Positions 32,178 to 39,576 of a stretch of 39,792 nucleotides of DNA are shown here, one piece after another. The notes beneath the pieces are model-generated. The model was not told the DNA's origin, ran no database searches, and worked only from the letters and a program-made list of their open reading frames with translations. The position numbers and the translations under genes were made by a program. The DNA comes from a virus, in IMG/VR virus record IMGVR_UViG_3300028840_005049, positions 1 to 39,792 of that record; one strand, written 5' to 3'. Each line of letters begins with the position of its first letter. Position 1 is the stretch's first letter.

Positions 32178-32440
32178 TGCTCTTTCCCTTCTTTAAAACC
32201 AACATAAATTATCTGATGCTTTCGTATTAAAATAATGTAATTATCAGTAGTAGTAACTTTAATATATCTTTCACCAAAAACATTTGCAAAAGAAAATTCT
32301 TTTATATAAATTACCCTGTGGTCTTTTTTATTAACATAGAGTGTTGGGGCCATATAGTAATTGTCTTTTGTGAATAATATCCTGTCTCTTGTCATTATAA
32401 ATCTTATCTTATCAATCATTGATTGATCATCCATCATCAT
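32174..32440 (-). CDS. Small hypothetical protein (88 aa)
   Basis: The protein has 88 residues from the ATG at 32440, seven bases after AAGGAG. It shares an ending region and overall pattern with a YxIKVTT-style beta protein. A short palindrome (ATCAATCA-T-TGATTGAT, 32411-32427) lies within its first codons. It overlaps the helicase by ATGA. A partner of the primase/helicase is possible from position. The family is not recognised. Confidence 0.6.
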   Translation of the reverse strand: MMMDDQSMIDKIRFIMTRDRILFTKDNYYMAPTLYVNKKDHRVIYIKEFSFANVFGERYIKVTTTDNYIILIRKHQIIYVGFKEGKEQ

Positions 32441-32678
32441 TTTTATTCTCCTTAACAAAGAATTGTGAAACAGCTGTCATTGGCACAAATATTCTTGCCT
32501 GTTTTACATCATTTGGTAATATTACAATATATTTTGCATCTGTTGAAGAAATAAAAGATCTTATTATAAAATATTTATCTGATATTTCCCATGCGGGCAT
32601 AGTAAAGTATTCTTGAAAATCTTCCTTAAAATATAAAGTGCCATCTATTAGTTTTAAAGCCTTTAAATTAGAAATCAT
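32427..32678 (-). CDS. Small hypothetical protein (83 aa)
   Basis: The protein has 83 residues from the ATG at 32678. The ATG follows GAGGAAAG and overlaps the end of the primase gene. It has a beta-rich middle (KYFIIRSFISSTDAKYIVIL), resembling the adjacent 88-residue protein in length and in layout. The two may be distant paralogues, but sequence similarity is weak by eye. Confidence 0.6.
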   Translation of the reverse strand: MISNLKALKLIDGTLYFKEDFQEYFTMPAWEISDKYFIIRSFISSTDAKYIVILPNDVKQARIFVPMTAVSQFFVKENKNDDG

Positions 32679-34170
32679 TTTCACTTTCCTCAACATTTAT
32701 TTCTATTGGTTCTGTATTTATTTCTGGTACTCCCCAAAGTCTGTAATTTCTATACTGTATTTTTATTTGCTTTTGTTTCGCATTAAGCCCATGTAGTATT
32801 GTCCATAGCTCATTTACTGACATGTTAACTTTTTGTTGCTGCAAGTATTTTATAAACTCCTGTGATCTAAAATACACATATCCATCTTCTATCCATGGCT
32901 TGCCGAAAGCAATTTCTTCTCTTCTTTGTGCATATGGCCTTGTTGATAAATAATTTTCAATGTACCCTTCAATTTGTCCTGCTGGTGTAGCATCATATGG
33001 AACGTCAACTATTTCAGTTTCTTCAAGTACTTTTCTGATCAAGCCATCCCAATCTGTAGGCTTTATTTTTGGAGGTAGGCAAAGCAGCTTTTCAACACAC
33101 ATTTTTCTAAATGAGTTTTGTGATAGTAGAACATCAGTGGTTATTTCTACTCTTTGATCTTCTATTGACAAGAACCATTTTGGGGGTATAACATCCAACC
33201 TGGTCAATGAATGAATTTTTAATGGCACCGGTTCACTAGATGATACACCAAATTCACGCAACAGGCATTCTTCTTTTTTGCAGTTACTTGCAAGCGGTTC
33301 TTGTTCGCACAAGTATTTATATTGCGCTCTGCTCAATGAAGATATTACGCTTTGGCGTAATTCAGTTGACTTTATTGGTGGGCCGCAAAGCTCGTTATTT
33401 AATTTGACTACTTCATCAATCCAATTGTCTCCATACTTCGCTTTACAGTATATGCCAACATTAAACATGTAGTTGTTTCGGTATTCTTCAAGTGGTTCAT
33501 ACGAAAGCATTTGCAAGCAGTATGGGCCATCTAAAAAATGCTCTTTTGATTTTACCTCTAATTTTAAAAATTCTGTTTGTGATATAACATTATGTTCCGC
33601 ATAATTCAAAAATTGGTCTAAAGTCAATTGCTCATTATTTACGATAGCATATCTTGTAGTATTCTCCGAATTTTGATAAGGAAGATTTATCCAAGATCCT
33701 TTTGATGTTGGATCTTCAGGACTTCCAAGTCTTGATTGCTTTGGGAAAATTTCAGCGGTAGGAAAACCAATAGATACTGCTATTTGTTTAAGCTTCTTTC
33801 TGACTTTAGCAGCATCTATTGGTTTTTTAAAAAAGAAGTAAACATGCAAGCCACCAGATTTACTTCTGCATAATACACAAGGGATATCTGCAATTCTTTT
33901 TTCTACATTTGTGTAGTTAAGATTATACTTATCAATATCTATTACTGCAAAAGAGCATTTAGCATTATCTGTAATCGGTACTACACCTAAAGAGTGCAGA
34001 CCGGTTAAGTGGTTTTCATACTGAACTTTGCTTAACCGGTCTGATACAGTGTTACCATACCCCTCAATTTTTTTCTTTTTCTTATTGAAGGTAGTTTCGG
34101 TGTATATGCCATATGCTCTTTGCAATCCTGTGAATAACTTCACAAATCGGAGCAAAGACTTTTTTGTCAT
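32668..34170 (-). CDS. Archaeo-eukaryotic-type (AEP/PrimPol-like) primase
   Basis: The protein has 500 residues and a start eight bases after AAGGTG. The catalytic signature is FAVIDIDKY (D78, D80), then SKSGGLHVYFFF (S105-H109), then AEIFPKQSRLGS and SWINLPY, the layout of TOTE-type AEP primases. It synthesises primers, and may extend them, for the family A polymerase. The C-terminal half (residues about 230-500) carries a cysteine cluster (CEQEP...CKKEEC) and winged-helix-like regions, perhaps a primase C-terminal domain. A perfect 13-bp inverted repeat lies in its 5' part (33997-34043). Confidence 0.88.
   Translation of the reverse strand: MTKKSLLRFVKLFTGLQRAYGIYTETTFNKKKKKIEGYGNTVSDRLSKVQYENHLTGLHSLGVVPITDNAKCSFAVIDIDKYNLNYTNVEKRIADIPCVLCRSKSGGLHVYFFFKKPIDAAKVRKKLKQIAVSIGFPTAEIFPKQSRLGSPEDPTSKGSWINLPYQNSENTTRYAIVNNEQLTLDQFLNYAEHNVISQTEFLKLEVKSKEHFLDGPYCLQMLSYEPLEEYRNNYMFNVGIYCKAKYGDNWIDEVVKLNNELCGPPIKSTELRQSVISSLSRAQYKYLCEQEPLASNCKKEECLLREFGVSSSEPVPLKIHSLTRLDVIPPKWFLSIEDQRVEITTDVLLSQNSFRKMCVEKLLCLPPKIKPTDWDGLIRKVLEETEIVDVPYDATPAGQIEGYIENYLSTRPYAQRREEIAFGKPWIEDGYVYFRSQEFIKYLQQQKVNMSVNELWTILHGLNAKQKQIKIQYRNYRLWGVPEINTEPIEINVEESENDF
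33997..34043. repeat. Perfect 13-bp inverted repeat inside the primase gene
   Basis: CAGACCGGTTAAG (33997-34009) and CTTAACCGGTCTG (34031-34043) are exact reverse complements with a 21-base loop. It lies within codons about 43-58 of the primase. A long perfect hairpin in coding sequence is unusual and might mark a replication origin, a priming hairpin or a regulatory RNA structure. Confidence 0.75.
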
Positions 34171-34181
34171 GGCTATGCACC

Positions 34182-34949
34182 TTAAAACATCACATCTTCA
34201 TCTTCTTCACTTTGGATTTTTTCAAAATCAGCTTGTACCGCACCACTGCCTATCATCTTATAAAAATCTTTTGCTGCTGCATACTCTTCGCTGTTCACTA
34301 CTCTTAGTCTATTTATTACCCATCCATACCAATCACCTTTTTCATTTGACTCCTCACCAGTGGTCAATTCAAAAACATTTGCATACATCGGTGGAGTGTA
34401 CTTTCCTTTTGTGCCGGTGAATTTTATGTTGCTCATAATAGACATCCACTTACGGGATTTTTTCAACTGTGTTGATTGCATGGGAATAACACAATATTCA
34501 AAATTTGGCAGAAGTACTACATAATGCATTCTTGTGTCTCTTATTTCATGCCCGTTAGACAAGTAAGGCACAAAATCAATTATCTCTGCTTCTGCTACAA
34601 GTGCTTTGCCTTCAGCGCAATCATATATTTGCACAAGGCCACCGCCTTGTTTGCGTGGTATCCATTCAATAAACTTTCTATCATAGTAAACAGGGATTAC
34701 TTCACATTTATCAAACAATTCTTGTGTCACATTATTAAAGATATCTCCTTCAGCAGCATCCTTTATATATTCGGTTTTATTTTTCTTTAGCTGTGGAGAT
34801 AGTCCTTGAATAATGCTTAAAAATGGAATAGCAAAAGATTCTTTGTCAGCACCTTCAAAACCACGCCCGGAGTCACTTTCAAAGGTAACAGCAGGTAGAT
34901 TGTTGCTCTTTTTTGCTGGTACTTGGTTTTTAGTTTTTTTCTTAGCCAT
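34182..34949 (-). CDS. Putative single-stranded DNA-binding protein
   Basis: The protein has 255 residues after AAGGAG. A basic N-terminus (AKKKTKNQ) is followed by a beta-rich body with repeated aromatic strands (CEVIPVYYDRKFIEWIP, YVVLLPNFEYCVIPM). The end is the acidic tail EEDEDVMF. Acidic tails ending in an aromatic residue are the hallmark of phage SSB proteins (T7 gp2.5-type), which use them to bind polymerase and helicase. The gene lies next to the primase. The body is not identical to any family I can name with certainty. Confidence 0.7.
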   Translation of the reverse strand: MAKKKTKNQVPAKKSNNLPAVTFESDSGRGFEGADKESFAIPFLSIIQGLSPQLKKNKTEYIKDAAEGDIFNNVTQELFDKCEVIPVYYDRKFIEWIPRKQGGGLVQIYDCAEGKALVAEAEIIDFVPYLSNGHEIRDTRMHYVVLLPNFEYCVIPMQSTQLKKSRKWMSIMSNIKFTGTKGKYTPPMYANVFELTTGEESNEKGDWYGWVINRLRVVNSEEYAAAKDFYKMIGSGAVQADFEKIQSEEDEDVMF

Positions 34950-35016
34950 TGGTTATGTTCTCCTTTCTATTTGTATGTGAATAGTAATCAAGTATTACCC
35001 TTGTGCCTTCTTTCAT
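34942..35016 (-). CDS. Tiny ORF before the SSB-like gene (24 aa)
   Basis: The ORF of 24 residues starts after AAAGGAG and its stop lies inside the first codons of the SSB-like gene. It may be a leader peptide coupling translation of the SSB-like gene. The evidence is the ribosome site only. It is too short to support a protein family. Confidence 0.35.
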   Translation of the reverse strand: MKEGTRVILDYYSHTNRKENITNG

Positions 35017-35017
35017 T

Positions 35018-35158
35018 TTACTTGTTCTCCTTTATAAATGAGCGCATAACCTTGTTCAAAGCAGTTACAGTTTCTTTAAGTTCTCCAAAATCTGCATTTA
35101 TTTTCTGCATTGTTTTAATGATAGACGCAATGTGCTTTTCTTTTTGTTTCGGTGTCAT
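35018..35158 (-). CDS. Small helical protein (46 aa)
   Basis: The ORF of 46 residues has an AAAGGGG site. A helical, basic, coiled-coil-like sequence (KQKEKHIASIIKTMQKI, then a second helix) is visible. It lies between the SSB-like and membrane protein genes. No family is recognised. Confidence 0.55.
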   Translation of the reverse strand: MTPKQKEKHIASIIKTMQKINADFGELKETVTALNKVMRSFIKENK

Positions 35159-35164
35159 TTTGCT

Positions 35165-35353
35165 TTACCCCTTTACTATTAAGTGCTCTTTGTTTTTGTT
35201 TCTTTTACGGTATCCAATACCGCCTATAACAATTAACACTATACCAATAACTAATGCCGGTGATGTTGTATCAGAAGAATAACTCACAATACCGCCGAAA
35301 AACATTAACGCCACACCGACAAATTGAAGTACTAAAATTAATGGTAAACTCAT
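35165..35353 (-). CDS. Two-span membrane protein (62 aa)
   Basis: The protein has 62 residues with an AAGGGGG site. Two hydrophobic helices (residues about 3-24 and 32-49) surround a short loop (SSDTTS), ending in a very basic tail (RKRNKNKEH). The profile is an inner-membrane protein in an early operon, so a role at the host membrane, such as exclusion or membrane attachment of replication, is possible. No family is recognised. Confidence 0.6.
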   Translation of the reverse strand: MSLPLILVLQFVGVALMFFGGIVSYSSDTTSPALVIGIVLIVIGGIGYRKRNKNKEHLIVKG

Positions 35354-35365
35354 GATTTCACCCCC

Positions 35366-35923
35366 TTACTTTATGATGGACTTTTTAGCATAGTGTACGC
35401 TAAAGTACTTCGGGAAAACTACTCCTTTCTCTATCATTTCTTTGATAGTCGCCTTTAATGTTTGTGGATGAATTGTGGAGCTAAGACTAAAAGGTAGTTC
35501 AGATAATCGTTTATCTTTTTTTAGCATCTTCAAAAGCCTTTCAGCATGTGTGTCTTCACCTTTGCCAAATGCTATTTCAAACTTATTCTTGATAATATGA
35601 TCAAGGTTTTTTCTTCTTAGAAAATTAAAACATTTCTCTTTGTTCTCCTTTGCGATAAACAAGTAAACATCACTTTTAATAGTAATTGTTTCTCCTGTTT
35701 CAAGCATTACTTTTGCCAACCCATATTTATCCATTGCTGATGGTAAATCATTTTCTTGAATAACCCGCAAATCATCTTTTGCTTTTTTTAATTCATCATT
35801 CAGCATTGCAATTTTTTCTTCTAACTGCAGTTGTTGTTTTGCCAATAACGCTATTTCACCAAGATCACTTTTGGATATATTTTCTTTTATTGTTTCAGCA
35901 TCTTTTTCAAAGTCAATTTGCAT
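35366..35923 (-). CDS. Conserved hypothetical phage protein with N-terminal coiled coil (185 aa)
   Basis: The protein has 185 residues. Residues about 20-55 form a coiled coil (LAKQQLQLEEKIAMLNDEL). The rest has a layout (ENDLPSAMDKYGLAKVMLETG, FEIAFGKGEDTHAERL, STIHPQTLKATIKEMIEKG) that I have seen in uncharacterised early proteins of podophages and siphophages. No function is established to my knowledge. It lies between the helicase and SSB-like genes, so a replication role is likely. Confidence 0.7.
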   Translation of the reverse strand: MQIDFEKDAETIKENISKSDLGEIALLAKQQLQLEEKIAMLNDELKKAKDDLRVIQENDLPSAMDKYGLAKVMLETGETITIKSDVYLFIAKENKEKCFNFLRRKNLDHIIKNKFEIAFGKGEDTHAERLLKMLKKDKRLSELPFSLSSTIHPQTLKATIKEMIEKGVVFPKYFSVHYAKKSIIK

Positions 35924-36182
35924 TTTTCTTGTCTCCCATACCTAATGCTGCTAATTTAAACATGTTGTGTGGCAATGATTCGTCTTTTATTACAAAAAAT
36001 ATATTTCTGCATTTAAAAGATAAATGCTCCAAATTATTTTCATCAGGCACATAAATAACATCTGGAAATTCATTATATTTACTTACAAAACCTTCAACAG
36101 AATTTTTAACAGTCTCTAAGGGTATTAATTGTTTTTTCTTCTGTTTTCTTTTTCTCCTGAATATTTCTAATAATTTTTTCAT
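35913..36182 (-). CDS. Small hypothetical protein overlapping the SNF2-like gene (89 aa)
   Basis: The protein has 89 residues from the ATG at 36182. It overlaps the 3' end of the helicase gene by 77 bases in another frame. It has a very basic N-terminus (RRKRKQKKKQ), then a more ordinary body. Its ribosome site is weak (AGAGG). The basic part is read from the overlap region, so a shorter start further downstream is possible. No family is recognised. Confidence 0.5.
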   Translation of the reverse strand: MKKLLEIFRRKRKQKKKQLIPLETVKNSVEGFVSKYNEFPDVIYVPDENNLEHLSFKCRNIFFVIKDESLPHNMFKLAALGMGDKKNAN

Positions 36183-37620
36183 CTATTGTGCCTCTGCAAA
36201 CAAAATCTTTATATATAGGTGATTGGCTAATGCCTATCCTGTGTGTCCTGTCTTCACTTTGCCATCTATACTCTGCATTGTAATCACTCCCATAGTAGTA
36301 AATATTAGAGGCAATTTTAAATTCATCAATACCGGTGCCACCCACTGATGGTTTTGCAACAAGTATCCATGGATCTTTTTTACTATAAAATGCTGCTCTT
36401 GTTTTAGTTCTTTGCTTCTCTTTAATTTTCCCATCATATCTTGCTATTGAGCTTTTGCCGAATACTTTTGAAAGTTCTTTTATTATTAAATCAACATCAA
36501 AAGTGAACGGTGTCCATATGATTGTTTTTTCTTCAAAATTTTGAAGATCATCAATAAGCCCATTAAGCTTTGGAATTTCTTCTTCTATCTGTATATCTTC
36601 ACCTGATTCTGTTCTTACAAAGCCTTGTGTTATTTGCCTTAGTCGCATTACAGCAGTAAGCTTTATTGAAGCACTTGCTACTTTATCAGGGTTTGCAAGA
36701 AGTCTTTCAATTTCTTTATCGAAATCTTTTTCTTCATCAACACCAAATAATACAAACATATCATCCTTCATTGATTTATAATACTTTTTTTGCTTTGCTG
36801 TTAAATCAAAATAATATGTTTGTCTTATTTTATCAGGTAGATCAAGAACTTCTTTTTTTAAAACTCTTGAAGTAAATGGTTGAATTTTTTCAATCAAAGC
36901 ATCTGTATGCAAAAATCCCACTATCTTCTCATATTCCCATTGCTTTTCTTTCCCATCCTTTGTTTTTATTTTTGCCGTTTGCTTTATCACTTGGCAATGA
37001 TGTGCTTTAAATGCGTAAAAACTGGTAAAGCCTAATATTGATGGTGAAAGAAAATTATACTGTGAGTACAGATCAAGAATATTTTTTGTCAGTGGTGTAC
37101 CGGAAAGTATTCTTTTGTAGAAGGCAAGATTGCTTAATGATAAAATGTTCTTTGTCCATTTTGCTTTTTGATTTTTAATCCTGCTTGACTCATCTACTAT
37201 CAACAATGTCTTATGTTTACGCAGCATATATAAAACAGTAGTATAGCCATTTTTGGTGTTGAGTGCTTCAATGTTGATAGTAAACCATTTAAGGGAGTTT
37301 GTTTTATGATCCATAAACCAGCGCATAGCTTTTTGCTTCTTTATGGTATTTAGACCTTCCCATGAAAGATAAAGGCTTTTTGTCCAGTTGTGCTTTGGAA
37401 GTTCTTTCAATGTCCATGCATGATGCACACCATTTGGGGCTATTACGCAAACGGCATTGATTTCTTTTTTGCCGTGAAGGTAACATGCTGTATCAATCGC
37501 CGTTTTTGTCTTCCCTGTGCCTTGTTGCCAGAAAAGCGCATAAAACGGTTCTGCTTTACTGTGTTGCCAAACTTTGTCCTGATGTGCCATTGGTTTAGTT
37601 TTCATCTTCTTTCTCGCCAT
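36106..37620 (-). CDS. SNF2-type SF2 DNA helicase / translocase
   Basis: The protein has 504 residues from the ATG at 37620. A TTG at 37641 and an ATG at 37605 are alternatives, none with a clean ribosome site. Motifs: Walker A FWQQGTGKTKTA, Walker B LLIVDESSR (DExx box), motif III LSGTPL, motif V VGGTGID and motif VI WQSEDRTHRIG. All are those of the SWI2/SNF2 family. Such proteins translocate along double-stranded DNA and in phages are thought to help replication or displace proteins. The two RecA domains are close to minimal size and no accessory domain is obvious. The gene overlaps both neighbours. Confidence 0.9.
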   Translation of the reverse strand: MARKKMKTKPMAHQDKVWQHSKAEPFYALFWQQGTGKTKTAIDTACYLHGKKEINAVCVIAPNGVHHAWTLKELPKHNWTKSLYLSWEGLNTIKKQKAMRWFMDHKTNSLKWFTINIEALNTKNGYTTVLYMLRKHKTLLIVDESSRIKNQKAKWTKNILSLSNLAFYKRILSGTPLTKNILDLYSQYNFLSPSILGFTSFYAFKAHHCQVIKQTAKIKTKDGKEKQWEYEKIVGFLHTDALIEKIQPFTSRVLKKEVLDLPDKIRQTYYFDLTAKQKKYYKSMKDDMFVLFGVDEEKDFDKEIERLLANPDKVASASIKLTAVMRLRQITQGFVRTESGEDIQIEEEIPKLNGLIDDLQNFEEKTIIWTPFTFDVDLIIKELSKVFGKSSIARYDGKIKEKQRTKTRAAFYSKKDPWILVAKPSVGGTGIDEFKIASNIYYYGSDYNAEYRWQSEDRTHRIGISQSPIYKDFVCRGTIDEKIIRNIQEKKKTEEKTINTLRDC

Positions 37621-37844
37621 TCTCCATTTACTTTGTGCCAATTACCAATTGCAATACAATTTACTTTTATTGAATATCTTCCGTATCTGTCTTTTATAAT
37701 ATATGCTTCTCTTTTAGGATTTGCTTTTATTCTATCTACTTCACTCTTTAACCATTCAATAACTGGCACAAGCCCATTTACTATTTGTATTGTTTCATTC
37801 GGTCTGCTGAATCGGTACAATGTAATATACTCAGGAAAACGCAT
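37602..37844 (-). CDS. Small hypothetical protein (80 aa)
   Basis: The protein has 80 residues from the ATG at 37844, after AAAGGGGG; an upstream in-frame start is within the ribosome site. Its pattern is mixed (FPEYITLYRFSRPNETIQIV, then YIIKDRYGRYSIKVNC), likely a small alpha/beta fold. It overlaps the SNF2-type gene by 19 bases, and may be translationally coupled with it. No family is recognised. Confidence 0.6.
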   Translation of the reverse strand: MRFPEYITLYRFSRPNETIQIVNGLVPVIEWLKSEVDRIKANPKREAYIIKDRYGRYSIKVNCIAIGNWHKVNGEWRERR

Positions 37845-37871
37845 AGCCTCACCCCCTTTCATTGCAATGAT

Positions 37872-38759
37872 TCAACATGAATTATTTTTGTGGTTTGCTT
37901 CATTCAGTTTGGTTTTATTGCCCTTGATTGATTCAATAAATCGTCGTGGATTTCTTTTCGATGCTTGTTCATTTAGATTATTTGAGTCTCTAAGCCAATT
38001 TTCTTTGTGCAATCCTGTTTCCCCTGTCTTATAGGTCAAAGTATACGCTTTGCTCTTTTCTAAACGAGTTTTGCATCTGTCATAGTCAATTCTATATGGC
38101 CCGTTTTGCCGTACTTGCACATTTGCAAAATTCCAAAGCGAACATCTTAAAACCGTATGCCCATCATCGTTAATAGTGTTTTTCTTTCTTCTCTCATGTG
38201 CCGGTTTATGCAATCCTGCATAAGCGACAAAAGAAGAAGGGTAGTCGGCTTTATATGGGTCTAAATATACAAGGCATTCAGCTATTGTAATGGGGCCGCA
38301 TCCATGAATTTCAAGCATTGACTCTGCAATAGGATGGTGCATTTTTTGAATGTACTTCGATACAATAGCTGTTTTCTTTCGTATTCTTTTATCTACCATG
38401 TCCAAAGCAGCATTATAATATTCAACATCATCTTTATCTAATTGGTCAACATCCCTTTCAAGGCCAAGCAGTTGATTAAAAAGACGCACTTTCGTTTGAA
38501 TCAACTTCCTTCTTGCATCAACAAGCATTTTTAATTCTGCAAGCTCTACTTCTCTTTCTCTAAAGATAGAGTGTACTTTCATGTGTGTTACTGGGGTATC
38601 TACGATGGTATTTTCGGGAGTGTAAGTTCCACCATGCATCCTTGGAACTTTTCTATGCGTGTCTAATTTCTTTACGTCTTTGGGGAGAGGTTTATTGGTG
38701 ATTGTACTTTTGCCGTTTTGTTGCTCATGCACAACAGTCTTTATTTTTTCTTTTGCCAT
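37872..38759 (-). CDS. Protein with IS110-type (Transposase_20) C-terminal domain lacking the RuvC-like part
   Basis: The protein has 295 residues from the ATG at 38759, ten bases after AAAGGAG. Residues about 65-150 form a charged coiled coil (REREVELAELKMLVDARRKL). Residues about 150-235 match the IS110/IS116 C-terminal domain: MLEIHGCGPITIAECL, then FVAYAGLHKP, then LRCSLWNFANV. IS110 transposases normally carry an N-terminal DEDD RuvC-like domain; here the first 60 residues are unrelated. The segment that holds the catalytic Ser in IS110 enzymes reads KPAHERRKKNT, without Ser. I infer a domesticated DNA- or RNA-binding relative, with no sign of a flanking element. Confidence 0.75.
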   Translation of the reverse strand: MAKEKIKTVVHEQQNGKSTITNKPLPKDVKKLDTHRKVPRMHGGTYTPENTIVDTPVTHMKVHSIFREREVELAELKMLVDARRKLIQTKVRLFNQLLGLERDVDQLDKDDVEYYNAALDMVDKRIRKKTAIVSKYIQKMHHPIAESMLEIHGCGPITIAECLVYLDPYKADYPSSFVAYAGLHKPAHERRKKNTINDDGHTVLRCSLWNFANVQVRQNGPYRIDYDRCKTRLEKSKAYTLTYKTGETGLHKENWLRDSNNLNEQASKRNPRRFIESIKGNKTKLNEANHKNNSC

Positions 38760-38784
38760 GATATGTTTTCTCCTTTCGTTAGAT

Positions 38785-39165
38785 TTATAATACTTTTGTG
38801 TTGTCAAGAAAATGGTGCTGTGTAGAAATCCAATTTCCGTTTATGTCTCTTACTTCAAAAATTGCTTTATCTGCTTGAGCCATTTGGTGCATACGCCATA
38901 TTTTCTCAGCATGTATGCTGTAATAATCTTTGTTTGGTATTATTAAAATGATTGCTGCTCTTGCGAAGTCATAGAATATGTTGTCTACTATATGCTCTGT
39001 GTTTTCTTCGAATGATTCAATGGTGGGATAAGTGAGTAGTTCTATCCATGGTTTTTCTTTTAAGTTTAACTCTTTTCTATAAGCCTCCCTTCTGTGACAT
39101 GTTATGCATAGTTTGTGCTTTAAAACATCAACAGGCTGTATATGGCATTTATAGCAAAGCATCAT
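38785..39165 (-). CDS. Early zinc-ribbon protein (126 aa)
   Basis: The protein has 126 residues with an AAGGGGG site. It is the first gene of the leftward operon. Cys pairs CYKC and CITC (near residues 4 and 20) form a zinc ribbon, followed by a basic helix (HRREAYRKEL). The C-terminal half is a mix of alpha and beta without a known signature (DFARAAIILIIP, IFEVRDINGNW). Early position and zinc ribbon suggest a nucleic-acid-binding or host-take-over protein; the family is not recognised. Its end overlaps the leader of the IS110-like gene. Confidence 0.7.
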   Translation of the reverse strand: MMLCYKCHIQPVDVLKHKLCITCHRREAYRKELNLKEKPWIELLTYPTIESFEENTEHIVDNIFYDFARAAIILIIPNKDYYSIHAEKIWRMHQMAQADKAIFEVRDINGNWISTQHHFLDNTKVL

Positions 39166-39193
39166 TTAACCCCCTTAAAATCAAATGTGAAAA

Positions 39194-39231
39194 GGGAAGC
39201 ACTCAAAAAACTAAGTTTTGAAATGCTTCCC
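39194..39231 (-). terminator. Hairpin between leftward promoter and first early gene
   Basis: GGGAAGCA (39194-39201) pairs with TGCTTCCC (39224-39231), and inner TCAAAA pairs with TTTTGA. On the minus strand TTTT follows the stem, as in an intrinsic terminator. Located between the leftward promoter and the first early gene, it may be an attenuator needing antitermination. Confidence 0.7.
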
Positions 39232-39313
39232 CATAACGAAAGGAGAACATAAGGCATTGCTTTGTTCCCGATGGAAGAAGAATCATGGCATTAATTCTTC
39301 ACCATCTATTATT

Positions 39314-39342
39314 ATTGTATCATGGTTTTTTCTTTTTGTCAA
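39314..39342 (-). promoter_or_regulatory. Leftward early promoter, near-consensus sigma70
   Basis: On the minus strand, TTGACA (39337-39342) and TACAAT (39314-39319) are separated by exactly 17 bases. The -35 is perfect and the -10 has one mismatch. It drives the leftward replication operon. Confidence 0.88.
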
Positions 39343-39368
39343 AAAAATTAAACGGCCAAGTGCTTAGT

Positions 39369-39515
39369 GCATCACTGCATCAGTATATAGGGCATTTTTT
39401 CAAATCTTTTCCGTCTTTTATTTGTGGGAGAGAAAAGAGAAGTGATGCATGGTGCATCTATAGTAATTCTTTGATATTATTATATATACAGGCATCACCT
39501 GTTGCACCGGCATCA
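39369..39515. promoter_or_regulatory. Cluster of GCATCA half-sites (operator or origin)
   Basis: GCATCA occurs at 39369, 39377, 39492 and 39510, its reverse complement TGATGC at 39443 and GCATCT at 39454. Two are arranged as inverted repeats: GATGCA-TGG-TGCATC (39444-39458) and ACAGG-CATCA-CCTGT (39489-39503). It lies just upstream of the leftward promoter, so regulator or replication-initiator binding is likely. Confidence 0.6.
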
Positions 39516-39576
39516 TGACCAAATTAAGTACTTTCTTCTTTTGTACAAAATTTTTAGTCAATCGGTGTAATTTAAG

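Noticed and set aside
33343-33361. Short inverted repeat ATTACGC/GCGTAAT in the primase gene
   Set aside because: The 7-bp arms are short enough to arise by chance in a genome of this size and composition.
37390-38034. Plus-strand 214-codon ORF opposite the SNF2-type and IS110-like genes
   Set aside because: It spans three real genes on the minus strand, is Phe/Leu/Cys-rich as expected for an AT-rich antisense frame, and no plus-strand promoter serves it.
37872-38759. An intact IS110 insertion sequence
   Set aside because: There is no RuvC-like domain, no catalytic serine segment, no visible element ends, and the gene has its own early-operon ribosome site.
39285-39518. Plus-strand 77-codon ORF in the control region
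   Set aside because: It crosses the leftward promoter and the GCATCA cluster, has low-complexity Leu/Phe-rich sequence like an antisense reading, and no clear ribosome site.
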